Shown here: piece after piece, positions 1-7,489 of the stretch
Numbering within the stretch: position 1 is the first letter of the stretch
Layout: every line of letters begins with the position of its first letter
NCBI GenBank assembly: GCA_945862135.1
Contig: CAMAYE010000013.1
Span: 1-32,026, forward strand
DNA: 32,026 nucleotides
Direction: 5' to 3'
Origin: Bordetella parapertussis
GTDB taxonomy: Bacteria; Pseudomonadota; Gammaproteobacteria; Burkholderiales; SG8-41
The notes under the pieces: generated by a model
What the model was told of the DNA's origin: nothing
Database searches by the model: none
What the model saw: the letters and a program-made list of their open reading frames with translations, nothing else
Translations under genes and position numbers: made by a program

Positions 1-980
1 CCCATCTGTACCAGTGTGGTGTCGATGCGTCCCTGAAGGTGGGTGCCGATCCCGGGCGCCATGGGGACATTGGTCCCGGTTACAAAGGAGTCATCCTGCA
101 AAGCTTTGCCGTAAGCGACCTTGAAATTGCCGTTGGTCGTCGGGGTGAATGCATAGCTGCCGGACAAATGCAGTTGATGTGAATGATTGTCGGGGGGCAG
201 GGCGATCGGGTTAAACGTCGACAGCCCGCCGGCGCCGCCGATGAAATTCAGTCCGTTGTTTTGATTGTTGTACATCGAGCCGTAATAACCACCGGTCATT
301 TGAAGGCTCTTGCCGGTGTAGCTCAAGGTCGCATCCAGTAACCGGATCGTGGAGTCGATGGGCTCGGGTGCAAATTCAAAAAGGCCGGCACCGCCTGTAG
401 AACCGCGCCCCCAAAGTCGTGCACCTTCCTTGGTTTCGTTACGAAAATCGACTTTGGCGCTCCATGCGTCGGAGAAATGCTTGTTGAAACCCATCCCGAT
501 TCGGTCGCGCCGGGTCTGCAGATCAAATGTTCCGGTGCGCCTGGCCGTGGAAGGTATGGTCAGGGTGTTGCCGCCTATACCGCCCACACCGGTGAAGGCC
601 TGGTAGGGTTCATTACGGGGAATCTGGTTGAACTCAAGGTAATAGCCCCAGTTGCCCTGTATTTCGTGTTCAAAGCGCAGCTCCCGGGTGTCTAGACCGA
701 GATTGCGGCCCTTCAGACGCAGCCAGCGTCCATTGCTGTCATCCCGGGAAACCAGATCCAGATCGAGAAGGCCATAAGCACCGGTATCGTTCAGTCCGTT
801 GTATTGGCCAAAGCGGCGAGCTTCGCCGTTCATGTAGCCGAGTCCGAAACTCACCGAACTCTGGGGCTTGGTCAATGCAGCGACCTCGGCGTCTTCGTTT
901 GCTGCTGCGGTGCCGAAGCAGGCCAGCAGCGCTGCGGCGATCGCGGTGGGCATCAGGACATTACGTTTTTGCGGTGTCAT
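1..980 (-). CDS. mtoB: MtrB/PioB-family outer-membrane porin of an extracellular electron-transfer complex (mtoB-like, 3'-truncated by window)
   Basis: About 326 residues are visible from the ATG at 978-980; the C-terminus lies beyond the window. The N-terminus is a Sec signal peptide (MTPQKRNVLMP... to about residue 27). The rest is barrel sequence with alternating aromatic and polar residues and the family-like segments VSFGLGYMNGEARRFGQYNG, LRLKGRNLGLDTRELRFE and YLEFNQIPRNEPYQ. Family members form the barrel that sheathes the decahaem MtrA/MtoA protein and carries electrons across the outer membrane. An AGGAGA ribosome site sits just upstream and the decahaem gene ends 22 bp before the start. 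The visible part lacks the N-terminal CxxC motif described for MtrB of metal-reducing Gammaproteobacteria, which fits the metal-oxidiser (MtoB/PioB) branch. The family call is firm; the direction of electron flow is inferred. Confidence 0.9.
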   Translation of the reverse strand, partial: MTPQKRNVLMPTAIAAALLACFGTAAANEDAEVAALTKPQSSVSFGLGYMNGEARRFGQYNGLNDTGAYGLLDLDLVSRDDSNGRWLRLKGRNLGLDTRELRFEHEIQGNWGYYLEFNQIPRNEPYQAFTGVGGIGGNTLTIPSTARRTGTFDLQTRRDRIGMGFNKHFSDAWSAKVDFRNETKEGARLWGRGSTGGAGLFEFAPEPIDSTIRLLDATLSYTGKSLQMTGGYYGSMYNNQNNGLNFIGGAGGLSTFNPIALPPDNHSHQLHLSGSYAFTPTTNGNFKVAYGKALQDDSFVTGTNVPMAPGIGTHLQGRIDTTLVQM

Positions 981-1002
981 GATCGTCTCCTGTTGGCGCG
1001 AA

Positions 1003-2013
1003 TCAACGCCGGAACGTACGCTCGTTGGAAATATTTGCCGGGTTATTGGTACCGTGAATCTGTGTGTGGCAGTTCAGGCAGCCGCGTGCCATTGCATTGG
1101 CGCCGGTCGAGGTGCCCGTCAGTGATGCAGGGGTTCCCTGGTGCGAAGATGCCTCGTGGCATTGCTGGCACAGGAAGGGCGAGCGTGCCTTCAGGAGATT
1201 GGGCGTGGTGGTGCCGTGCGGATTGTGGCAAATCGAGCAGTCTTCCTGCACAGGCTGGTGGGTGCGCACGAACGGTCCGCGCTTCTCCATGTGGCAGGTG
1301 TAACAGGTGTCATTGACGTTGTCGCGAACCAGGTTCTTAGGTCCTGCTGATCCGTGAGCGTTATGGCAATCCGAACAGGTGACTTTGCCTTCGGGAATCG
1401 GATGGCGTGATGGGCGCAAGATCTGTGCGCGCTGCTCCTTGTGGCAGGTGTAGCAGACTTGTGCCTGTTCGCGTTTGTCACGCACCTTGTCGTGGGTGGT
1501 GTGGACCTGATGGCATGAGGTGCAGGCGACATCGCGGCTGGCATGCATGCTGGTCTGCCAGTGCGTGCGTTTGTCGCCCTGGTGGCAGGACAGGCAGGCA
1601 CCGTTACGATCGGCGACAGGGGTATCGGTTTTTTTGCCGGCAACACCGAAGTAAACATCCACTGGCTGCGCGTCCTGCCGCGCCGGCGGCAGGCCATAGG
1701 TAATCGTGGGTTTCGGCCGTTCCTTGGTGTTGGGCGGACGGTTGATATGGGTTTCGCTGGCGCCGTGGCAGCTGATGCAGGTCGGTGTGCGTTTATCGGC
1801 GACCGTGCCGTGTTTCGTCCTGCCGATCGCGAGTACCGGATACTCCTCATCAACACCGTGGCAGCGTGTGCAGACCGCATCGCCTTTGAGCGCAAGATCC
1901 TTGCGCGGCGCTTTTGCAGAGTCCTGGGCCAGAGCCGGCTGTGCCATGGCGAACAGGCATAGCGCTGTGGTTATGCCGCGCATCAGGACGAGAATCGATT
2001 CGGTTGAAATCAT
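1003..2013 (-). CDS. mtoA: Periplasmic decahaem c-type cytochrome, MtrA/MtoA (DmsE) family
   Basis: This 336-residue protein has ten CxxCH haem-binding motifs, in order CTRCH, CISCH, CLSCH, CTSCH, CYTCH, CSDCH, CYTCH, CSICH, CQQCH and CLNCH. Both the haem count and the length match MtrA/MtoA/DmsE proteins. A signal peptide ends at about residue 29 (AQPALAQ). The ATG at 2013 is favoured because AAGGGAG lies eight bases upstream; an in-frame Met at residue 11 is the alternative. Family members are ten-haem wires that pass electrons through an MtrB-type porin between the periplasm and the cell exterior. The gene lies 39 bp after the CymA/NapC-like gene and 22 bp before the porin gene, as in Mto clusters of iron-oxidising Betaproteobacteria. 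Whether it oxidises Fe(II) or reduces an outside acceptor cannot be read from sequence. Confidence 0.95.
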   Translation of the reverse strand: MISTESILVLMRGITTALCLFAMAQPALAQDSAKAPRKDLALKGDAVCTRCHGVDEEYPVLAIGRTKHGTVADKRTPTCISCHGASETHINRPPNTKERPKPTITYGLPPARQDAQPVDVYFGVAGKKTDTPVADRNGACLSCHQGDKRTHWQTSMHASRDVACTSCHQVHTTHDKVRDKREQAQVCYTCHKEQRAQILRPSRHPIPEGKVTCSDCHNAHGSAGPKNLVRDNVNDTCYTCHMEKRGPFVRTHQPVQEDCSICHNPHGTTTPNLLKARSPFLCQQCHEASSHQGTPASLTGTSTGANAMARGCLNCHTQIHGTNNPANISNERTFRR

Positions 2014-2052
2014 CTGGTTTTCTCCCTTGATCCTGATGTGGGGCTCTGTGTT

Positions 2053-2664
2053 TTATTTCTTTTCGAGCTTCGCGGCCTTCAAATCCTGTGGCGTGGGGCC
2101 GTCAGGTTCCTTGTGCGCAATACCGTAGTGGCATTCAATGCATGTCATTTTTTCCCGGTCCGCCTTGGCGTGGCGGTTGCGGGCTTTTTCGGATTGCAGT
2201 TCGCTGCTCATGGATTCGCGCTTGTGGCAGTTGCGGCATTCCAGTGAATCGGTTTCCAGCATGCGATCCCAGACGCGGTGGGCCAGCATGGCGCGATGTT
2301 TCTCGAATTTTTCCGGGGTGTCGATCACACCTTGGAAGTGGCCGATGAGTTCAAAGGTGGCGCGCATCTTGCGCAGCACCAGCGGAATCGGTTCGCGCGG
2401 TACGTGGCAGTCGGAGCAGATGACATGTACGCCAGTGCGGTTGACGTCGTGGATCGTACCTTTGAACTCGGCATAGACGTTGTCTTTCATTTCGTGACAA
2501 CCGATGCAGAAGTCCTGAGTGTTGGTATAAGCCATTGCGGCCGCGCCAACAGTCATCAGCAAGCCAGCACCGACCAGGGCGATTACCAGCACGCCGGCGG
2601 TCAGTGTTACCCGGGAGCATGTTCGGCACCTGTTCTGCAGGTTATTCCACCATTTGCCGATCAT
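2053..2664 (-). CDS. mtoC: NapC/NirT-family tetrahaem cytochrome, CymA/MtoC-like quinone-linked membrane anchor
   Basis: This 203-residue protein has one N-terminal membrane helix (about residues 20-45) and four CxxCH motifs (CIGCH, CSDCH, CRNCH, CIECH), the standard NapC/NirT pattern. Such proteins sit in the inner membrane with haems facing the periplasm and exchange electrons between the quinone pool and periplasmic cytochromes. GGGAGG lies seven bases before the ATG. The position between a monohaem cytochrome gene and the decahaem gene matches the CymA homologue (MtoC/ImoA) of Sideroxydans-type clusters. In an Fe(II) oxidation pathway it would pass electrons into quinone; in a reductive pathway the reverse. 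NapC or NirT proper is unlikely because no nitrate or nitrite reductase gene is adjacent. Confidence 0.92.
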   Translation of the reverse strand: MIGKWWNNLQNRCRTCSRVTLTAGVLVIALVGAGLLMTVGAAAMAYTNTQDFCIGCHEMKDNVYAEFKGTIHDVNRTGVHVICSDCHVPREPIPLVLRKMRATFELIGHFQGVIDTPEKFEKHRAMLAHRVWDRMLETDSLECRNCHKRESMSSELQSEKARNRHAKADREKMTCIECHYGIAHKEPDGPTPQDLKAAKLEKK

Positions 2665-2707
2665 GTTCTGCCTCCCGGTTATTTATTGTTGTAATTGTTG
2701 GCAGGGC

Positions 2708-3043
2708 TCAGCGGCTCAGGATCCAGTCCACGGCGTTGCGGACTGCCTTGGCATCCTTGGTTTTCACCGCATCGTGTGTTTCTTCGACGCTATCAACCTT
2801 GATTTTTGGATTGGTGGTGATGTGTTTGGTGACCTTGTCGACTCCGTCGGCCTTTCCTTTGTACTTTGCGGCGGTTTCCTTGAAGGCCGGCCCGTCTTTT
2901 TTCTTGTCGACGGCGTGGCATTTGAAACAGCCACTTTTCTTGAGCAGGGCTTCCGCCGCGCTGGCGTCAACGTCTGCTGCATGAGCGGCACCAACGGTCA
3001 CTGCAAAGCTGGCGGCGGCGATAAGCAGATTTCGGGTGATCAT
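2708..3043 (-). CDS. mtoD: Small periplasmic monohaem cytochrome c, MtoD-like
   Basis: The 111-residue precursor has a Sec signal peptide (residues 1-22, ending AAHA) and one haem motif, CFKCH (39-43), in a class I cytochrome c context (EALLKKSGCFKCHAV, then GPAFKETAAKYKGK). The start at 3043 is chosen because the signal peptide begins there and GGAGAA lies upstream; the frame stays open further upstream but encodes no export signal. It is the first gene of the mto run, 43 bp before mtoC. A soluble shuttle between the decahaem complex and terminal enzymes is the expected role. The mature chain has no methionine, so the usual Met axial ligand is missing; His74 or His90 are candidate replacements. 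Confidence 0.88.
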   Translation of the reverse strand: MITRNLLIAAASFAVTVGAAHAADVDASAAEALLKKSGCFKCHAVDKKKDGPAFKETAAKYKGKADGVDKVTKHITTNPKIKVDSVEETHDAVKTKDAKAVRNAVDWILSR

Positions 3044-3254
3044 GTCAGTTGTTCTCCGGGTGATTAAAGAAGCCGCAGTGAAAGCTGCAGGGCTGCTTTT
3101 CAGTGGTTCGATCCGCTGATAGGACTTTTGTGTGCAGTGCACAATCCAAGCCTTTGAATTGGGCAAATCCGGATTGTCTGGTCTTTTCGCACATTGCGTT
3201 ATTCATTCTTTTGTTTCGCCTGCGCAGATTAGCAGTCGCAGTCTTCTGATTTCA

Positions 3255-3268
3255 TTGATTTACATCAA
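3255..3268. promoter_or_regulatory. Perfect FNR/DNR-type operator in the mto-regulator divergent region
   Basis: The site reads TTGAT-TTAC-ATCAA, an exact match to the FNR-family consensus TTGAT-N4-ATCAA. Its centre is at 3261.5. On the minus strand a TAATCT hexamer at 3226-3231 lies within one base of where the -10 of a class II FNR-activated promoter would fall (start near 3220, box centred at -41.5), so the spacing favours activation of the mto genes. No comparable -10 is seen at the matching position towards the regulator gene. Confidence 0.8.
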
Positions 3269-3308
3269 AATGACAGCCTAATTTGGCGTTTCGCTGCCTG
3301 GAATAAAA

Positions 3309-4118
3309 ATGGCGCCATGCTGTAGGGGATTGTCTTCGCGCCTCCCTTTGATCTTCGTCAATGAGCCGCAACGACGTGCAGAGATACTGAAGTCTCGAAA
3401 TATTCTTCAAAGAGGCTCGTCTGTGTGTGCTGCCGTAGCAGAGGTTTTACAGGCGTTTGCGAGCGTCAGTCTGTTTGCAGGTCTTGATCCATTGGCCTGC
3501 AAACGATTGGCCGAAGGGGCGGAACTCCGGGAGTTTTCTGGTGGTGACGTGATTTGCCGCGAAGGGGATCCCGGCACCGGTCTTCATCTTGTGACAAAGG
3601 GGCAGGTGAAATTGCTGCTCCAGGCGGGTAACGGGCACGAAAAAGTGTTTGATCTGATCGGCAAGGGCGCCTGTTTCGGTGAACCATCGTTGTACACCGA
3701 TCAACCCCATCTCGTGACCGCAGAGGCAATTGTCGACACGCAATTGCTGCATGTTCCCCGCGCTGATCTGCTCAAGGCGCTTCGAGATACACCAGAACTG
3801 GCTTTGCGGGTGATCAAGGGGCTGGCGTCGAGGATTTACCGGCGCACCCATGATCTGAAGAGTTACATGCTGATGTCAGGCACCCAGCGGGTTATCTGTT
3901 ACCTGTTGCATGAGGTGCCTTTTGAGGCGGAGGGGCCCGGGGAGGTTTCCGTGACACTGCCGGTGCGCAAAGGGCTTATTGCGTCGCGGCTGAATCTGAC
4001 CCAAGAGCACTTCTCTCGCATTCTCCATGAGCTCGCCGTCGCCACTCTGATCAAGGTGGAGGGGCAGCGGGTGCATATCCGCGATCTGTCGCGGCTGCGT
4101 GCAGCCGCGATGTCGTGA
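3309..4118 (+). CDS. Crp/Fnr-family transcriptional regulator with FNR-type DNA recognition helix
   Basis: The protein has an N-terminal cyclic-nucleotide-binding-type beta-roll (about residues 55-150), a dimer helix and a C-terminal winged helix-turn-helix. The recognition helix (about 221-241) contains TQEHFSRILHEL, giving E233, S236 and R237, the E-xx-SR pattern that reads TTGAT half-sites in FNR. A perfect such site lies 41 bp upstream. Cysteines are scattered (4, 5, 40, 64, 83, 122, 197) without the N-terminal Fe-S cluster pattern of FNR, so a DNR/NNR-like or other ligand-type sensor is more likely. The start is uncertain. The ATG at 3309 gives 269 residues with a weak ribosome site; an in-frame GTG at 3423, seven bases after AAAGAGG, gives 231 residues, closer to family length and perhaps the true start. 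It is divergent from mtoD and probably regulates it. Confidence 0.85.
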   Translation: MAPCCRGLSSRLPLIFVNEPQRRAEILKSRNILQRGSSVCAAVAEVLQAFASVSLFAGLDPLACKRLAEGAELREFSGGDVICREGDPGTGLHLVTKGQVKLLLQAGNGHEKVFDLIGKGACFGEPSLYTDQPHLVTAEAIVDTQLLHVPRADLLKALRDTPELALRVIKGLASRIYRRTHDLKSYMLMSGTQRVICYLLHEVPFEAEGPGEVSVTLPVRKGLIASRLNLTQEHFSRILHELAVATLIKVEGQRVHIRDLSRLRAAAMS

Positions 4119-4133
4119 GCGGTTAAACGCGCG

Positions 4134-4919
4134 TTACTTGAAGCGCCAGGTGACACCCATTGTCAGCTGGGTCGTTTGCGTATCGCCATCGCGGTTGTTA
4201 CGGATGACGCCGAAGGCAAAATCGAGATCCTTGCTGGGCGAGTAGATGGCCCCGACTTCGACATAACCCATCCAGTCTTTTGCGCTGCGATCAGCGTTGG
4301 TCATCGCGCCGGTGTCCAGCGCCAGCTTCCAGCCTTCTGCAACATCCCATACCGGAGCGACAGACAGCCGATATTGCGTGCGACGTTCGGCGGCGTTCAG
4401 CGTGTCATCAGCATAGTTGGCGCGATCCACCTGCAGGTTGGCGAGAAAAGAGCCGAAGCTGGTTTCCTGGGTCATCAGCAATCCGAGACCATAAGACGTC
4501 TTGCCGGTACCCAATCCGCGGGCTTCCTTGCTGTCAGAAACACCGATACTGACCTCAGGTTTTACGGCAAAGCTCAGCTTGCTGGCTTCATTTTCATAAA
4601 AACGCCATTTGGCGCCGATCACCGGATTACTCCAGCCGGATTCGGTTACAGCCGGCGCATCCGGAGCGATGCGTGTGCGGGTGCCGCCGGCGTAGACGTC
4701 GAGTTCATCGGTAATGCCGCGTGTATAAACCAGGGGGATCTCATGCGTGATCGTGCGGCCAGCGGGCGTTTTGTCGGTGGTGCGGTTGTAGCCCGCCTCG
4801 ATCTGGTTCCCGCCTTCACCCTGGGTTCCGGTGTCGTCGGTGATCAATGGCTGAAAAGCGAGGGCTGCTACGGGCATGGCCGCTGCCAACCCCATGATTT
4901 TATTCAATAAACCGCGCAT
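4134..4919 (-). CDS. Outer-membrane beta-barrel protein, phenol-degradation MetA-like transporter superfamily
   Basis: This 261-residue protein has a signal peptide (to about residue 22, AALAF) and an early segment FQPLITDDTGTQGEGGNQIE, followed by alternating beta-strand sequence. It ends in MGVTWRFK, a C-terminal strand followed by one extra residue. The opening motif and length resemble the PF13557-type outer-membrane proteins found near metabolic and electron-transfer genes. The ribosome site AAGGAAA precedes the ATG. The gene ends 15 bp after the convergent Crp/Fnr gene and is preceded by an inverted repeat (4956-4991). Substrate and role are unknown; a link to the mto genes is only positional. 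Confidence 0.7.
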   Translation of the reverse strand: MRGLLNKIMGLAAAMPVAALAFQPLITDDTGTQGEGGNQIEAGYNRTTDKTPAGRTITHEIPLVYTRGITDELDVYAGGTRTRIAPDAPAVTESGWSNPVIGAKWRFYENEASKLSFAVKPEVSIGVSDSKEARGLGTGKTSYGLGLLMTQETSFGSFLANLQVDRANYADDTLNAAERRTQYRLSVAPVWDVAEGWKLALDTGAMTNADRSAKDWMGYVEVGAIYSPSKDLDFAFGVIRNNRDGDTQTTQLTMGVTWRFK

Positions 4920-4955
4920 GATTTTCCTTGTTCAAGAATTCGCAAAATGACTGCC

Positions 4956-4991
4956 CCTAAGTTTAACGGCTATGGGTGCGCAAACTTTAGG
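4956..4991. repeat. Imperfect inverted repeat between PRPP synthetase and the barrel gene
   Basis: CCTAAGTTT (4956-4964) pairs with AAACTTTAGG (4982-4991) apart from one bulged base, across 17 bases. It lies between the stop of the PRPP synthetase gene and the start of the barrel gene, both on the minus strand. No clear U-run follows in the minus direction, so it may be an operator or a weak attenuator rather than a classical terminator. Confidence 0.4.
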
Positions 4992-5028
4992 TCAACTTGC
5001 AGTCTTGCCTCTTGTTCCCGCCCCTGTT

Positions 5029-5928
5029 TTATCTCTGCATTGCAGGAATGGTATGCGCAATTATTCGAAACATGCTGATGCCGTTGGTGGGGTGCGGGAT
5101 GGTGTCGGTGGTAATGACGCTGGCTGCGCCAGCAGCGAGCAGGGCTTTATGGGCATCGCCTGAAAATACGGCATGAACGCCGATGCAGACCGGCGCTTGC
5201 AGTCCTTGCGCCATCACATGCCGTACAGCAGCGACCATTGTGTGTCCTGTTGAAATGATGTCATCGACCAGCACCGGTGTGCGGCCTTGCAGCGCGGCCG
5301 GATCGGGAATGCTGACGGATACATCGCGGTCGCCTCGGCGGATCTTTTCCAGCACTACATGCGGCACGCCGGCAATCTTTGCCACGGCCGATACCCATTG
5401 TTCGCTCTCGCTATCCGGTCCGATCAGCACTGGCGCTGCAACGTTAGCCTTGATCCATTCCGCCAGCAGCGGCGCGGCAGGAACAACGGTACTCGGCACC
5501 GAGTAAATATCCCCGAGTGCATGCCATCGATGCAGGTGCGGGTCCACTGTGACCAGCCAGTCGATGTGGCGCGACAGCAGTTGCGCAAAAACGGCCGATG
5601 TCACCGCCTCGCCCTCCTGAAAGCGTTTGTCCTGCCGCATGTAACCGAGATAAGGCGTGACGAGTCCGACGCTTGTGGCGCCCAGTTCACGAGCGGTCGA
5701 TGCGGCAAACAGCAGCGGCATGATGTTGTCGTCGGGATGATGCAGGCTGCAGGCAAGAATAACTTTACAACCGCTGACAGGCGTATCGAAGCGCAGATAG
5801 GTTTCACCGTCGGGAAAGCGGCGAATGGCCAATGTACCGGCGGTGGCATGGAGTTCCGCCGTCAATGTCGCAGCCAGCGTTTCGTTGCCGGGCAGCGCAA
5901 AAATTGCGGTGTTTACGTTACTGGTCAT
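5029..5928 (-). CDS. prs: Ribose-phosphate pyrophosphokinase (PRPP synthetase), divergent form
   Basis: This 299-residue protein has the PRPP synthetase landmarks: RRFPDGETYLRF near the N-terminus, TPYLGYMRQDKRFQEGEAVT, the loop VTVDPHLHRW, the flexible-loop-like LEKIRRGDRDV, and the PRPP-binding loop VLVDDIISTGHTM. The enzyme makes PRPP from ribose 5-phosphate and ATP. The VDPHLHRW loop and short length depart from housekeeping bacterial Prs (VDLHAxQIQGFF), so this is probably a second, specialised copy. Its ATG overlaps the stop of the upstream phosphorylase gene in an ATGA (5925-5928), indicating translational coupling. With that partner it may work in nucleoside or nucleotide phosphorolysis and salvage. 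Substrate specificity is not determined. Confidence 0.85.
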   Translation of the reverse strand: MTSNVNTAIFALPGNETLAATLTAELHATAGTLAIRRFPDGETYLRFDTPVSGCKVILACSLHHPDDNIMPLLFAASTARELGATSVGLVTPYLGYMRQDKRFQEGEAVTSAVFAQLLSRHIDWLVTVDPHLHRWHALGDIYSVPSTVVPAAPLLAEWIKANVAAPVLIGPDSESEQWVSAVAKIAGVPHVVLEKIRRGDRDVSVSIPDPAALQGRTPVLVDDIISTGHTMVAAVRHVMAQGLQAPVCIGVHAVFSGDAHKALLAAGAASVITTDTIPHPTNGISMFRIIAHTIPAMQR

Positions 5929-7454
5929 TGTCCGTTGGCGATTGCGATGATCGGCGGCTGTGCGTACAGATAGGCCAGCGCATAGGCGAGTTCACCCGGC
6001 GTTTCGGCATGCAGCGTGAACAGCGGCTGGCCGCGTTCAACGCGGGTGCCGACGGGTGTGTGCAGATAAAGCCCCGCGGCCGGAGACTGCGGTGCGCCGG
6101 CGAGTTTGGCGACACGCGCGAGGCGGCGGTTGTCGATGCTGATCACCGGGCCCGCGGTGGGCGCGGTGATTACGTGTGTATGCGCGGCCTGCGGCGGCAC
6201 GCGAAGGCCGCCCTGCGCTTCGCAGATGGCCTGGAATTTGCGCCAGGCCTGGCCGTCATCGATCAGCCCGCGCGCTTTGGCAACGGCGGCCTCCGGCGTC
6301 ACGCTGCCGTCCATTTCAAAAATGCGGCCGGCCAGCGCCACCGCTCGCTCGCGCAGATCCTGCGGGGCATTGGCTTCATTACGCAGCACGGCGAGAACGT
6401 CGCGCGCTTCCAGTGCCGGGCCGATGCCGCGGCCTACCGGCTGGCTGCCGTCAGTCATCAGCACGCTGATCTGCAGGCCGGCGGTCTGGCCGATTTTCAC
6501 CATCGCGGTTTCAAGAGACTTGGCGGCTTCGATGCTGCGGATTTTCGCGGTCGGGCCGACCGGCATGTCGATGACCACATGCGTGGCGCCAGCCGCAGCC
6601 TTTTTCGACAGGATGGAAGCAATCATCTGCCCCTCACTGTCGATATCCAGGGGCCGTTCGACGCGGATCAGTATGTCATCGGCAGGGCTCAACTGCACCG
6701 CGCCGCCCCAGACAATGCAGCCGCCGACCTGTTCGACGACGCGGCGCATCGCCTTGACGTCGAGCGCCACCGGCGCCAGCGTTTCCATCGCATCTGCAGT
6801 ACCGGCGGGGGAAGTGATTGCGCGTGACGATGTCTTTGGCATCGTCAGTCCGGCAGCGACAACGATGGCGACAACGATCGGCGTTGTGCGATTGCCCGGC
6901 AGGCCGCCAACCGAATGTTTGTCCACGATCAGCGGCCGGTCCCACGACAGGCGTTCGCCGACGGCGATCATCGCTCGCGTCAGTGCCCCGGTCTCGGCGG
7001 TGTTGAGCCGGTCGCCGGCGCAGGCGGTGATGAAGGCTGACAGTTCGATGTCGGTGTATTTGCGTGCAGCGATGTCTCTGATGACAGCGTGCATTGCCGT
7101 TTCATCCAGGCGCAGGCCGTAGACCTTTGCACGTACATGGCGCATCGACTCCAGGGGTTCGGGGTGCGACAGCGTAACCACATCGTCGTCTTTGGCATCC
7201 AGCAGCTTCCAGGCGATTTCTGAGAGGCCGATTTCGTGGGTGCCGAGCAACTCGCCGGTGACGATGTTGAGAGTGGTCAGCACGCTGCGCCCGTGCAGGC
7301 TGACCAGCACGCGCGAATGCGACTCAAAGCCTTCTGAGCGGCAGATCGCGCAGTCGCTGCGCATGAACACCACCGGCTCGTAATAGGTGTCGATTCCGAG
7401 GCGGCGCACCTGCAGCACGTTGATGGCGCGGTCATGGGGCTGGAGGTTGTTCAT
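5925..7454 (-). CDS. Thymidine/AMP phosphorylase homologue of the long archaeal type
   Basis: The 509-residue protein is longer than E. coli-type thymidine phosphorylase (about 440) because of an N-terminal domain of about 85 residues, as in archaeal AMP phosphorylases. The catalytic part carries VDKHSVGGLPGNRTTPIVVA, the phosphate-binding region, followed by PKTSSRAITSPAGTADAMET. Family enzymes cleave nucleosides or nucleoside 5'-monophosphates with phosphate; the archaeal branch gives ribose 1,5-bisphosphate from AMP. The gene overlaps the PRPP synthetase start by four bases. Annotation pipelines usually call this a putative thymidine phosphorylase. Whether the substrate is thymidine or a nucleotide is unresolved; the extra N-terminal domain favours a nucleotide. 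Confidence 0.85.
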   Translation of the reverse strand: MNNLQPHDRAINVLQVRRLGIDTYYEPVVFMRSDCAICRSEGFESHSRVLVSLHGRSVLTTLNIVTGELLGTHEIGLSEIAWKLLDAKDDDVVTLSHPEPLESMRHVRAKVYGLRLDETAMHAVIRDIAARKYTDIELSAFITACAGDRLNTAETGALTRAMIAVGERLSWDRPLIVDKHSVGGLPGNRTTPIVVAIVVAAGLTMPKTSSRAITSPAGTADAMETLAPVALDVKAMRRVVEQVGGCIVWGGAVQLSPADDILIRVERPLDIDSEGQMIASILSKKAAAGATHVVIDMPVGPTAKIRSIEAAKSLETAMVKIGQTAGLQISVLMTDGSQPVGRGIGPALEARDVLAVLRNEANAPQDLRERAVALAGRIFEMDGSVTPEAAVAKARGLIDDGQAWRKFQAICEAQGGLRVPPQAAHTHVITAPTAGPVISIDNRRLARVAKLAGAPQSPAAGLYLHTPVGTRVERGQPLFTLHAETPGELAYALAYLYAQPPIIAIANGQ

Positions 7455-7489
7455 GGTTGTTGCTGCACGCAGGCTTTCTGGATAAGACT

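Noticed and set aside
3309-4118. Calling the regulator FNR itself with an oxygen-sensing Fe-S cluster
   Set aside because: The N-terminal three-cysteine pattern of FNR is absent; only the DNA-recognition residues match.
5832-6827. Long plus-strand open frame over the phosphorylase gene
   Set aside because: It is antisense to a strong conserved gene, has Arg/Ala/Gly-rich non-protein-like composition and no domain; a GC-rich codon-bias shadow.
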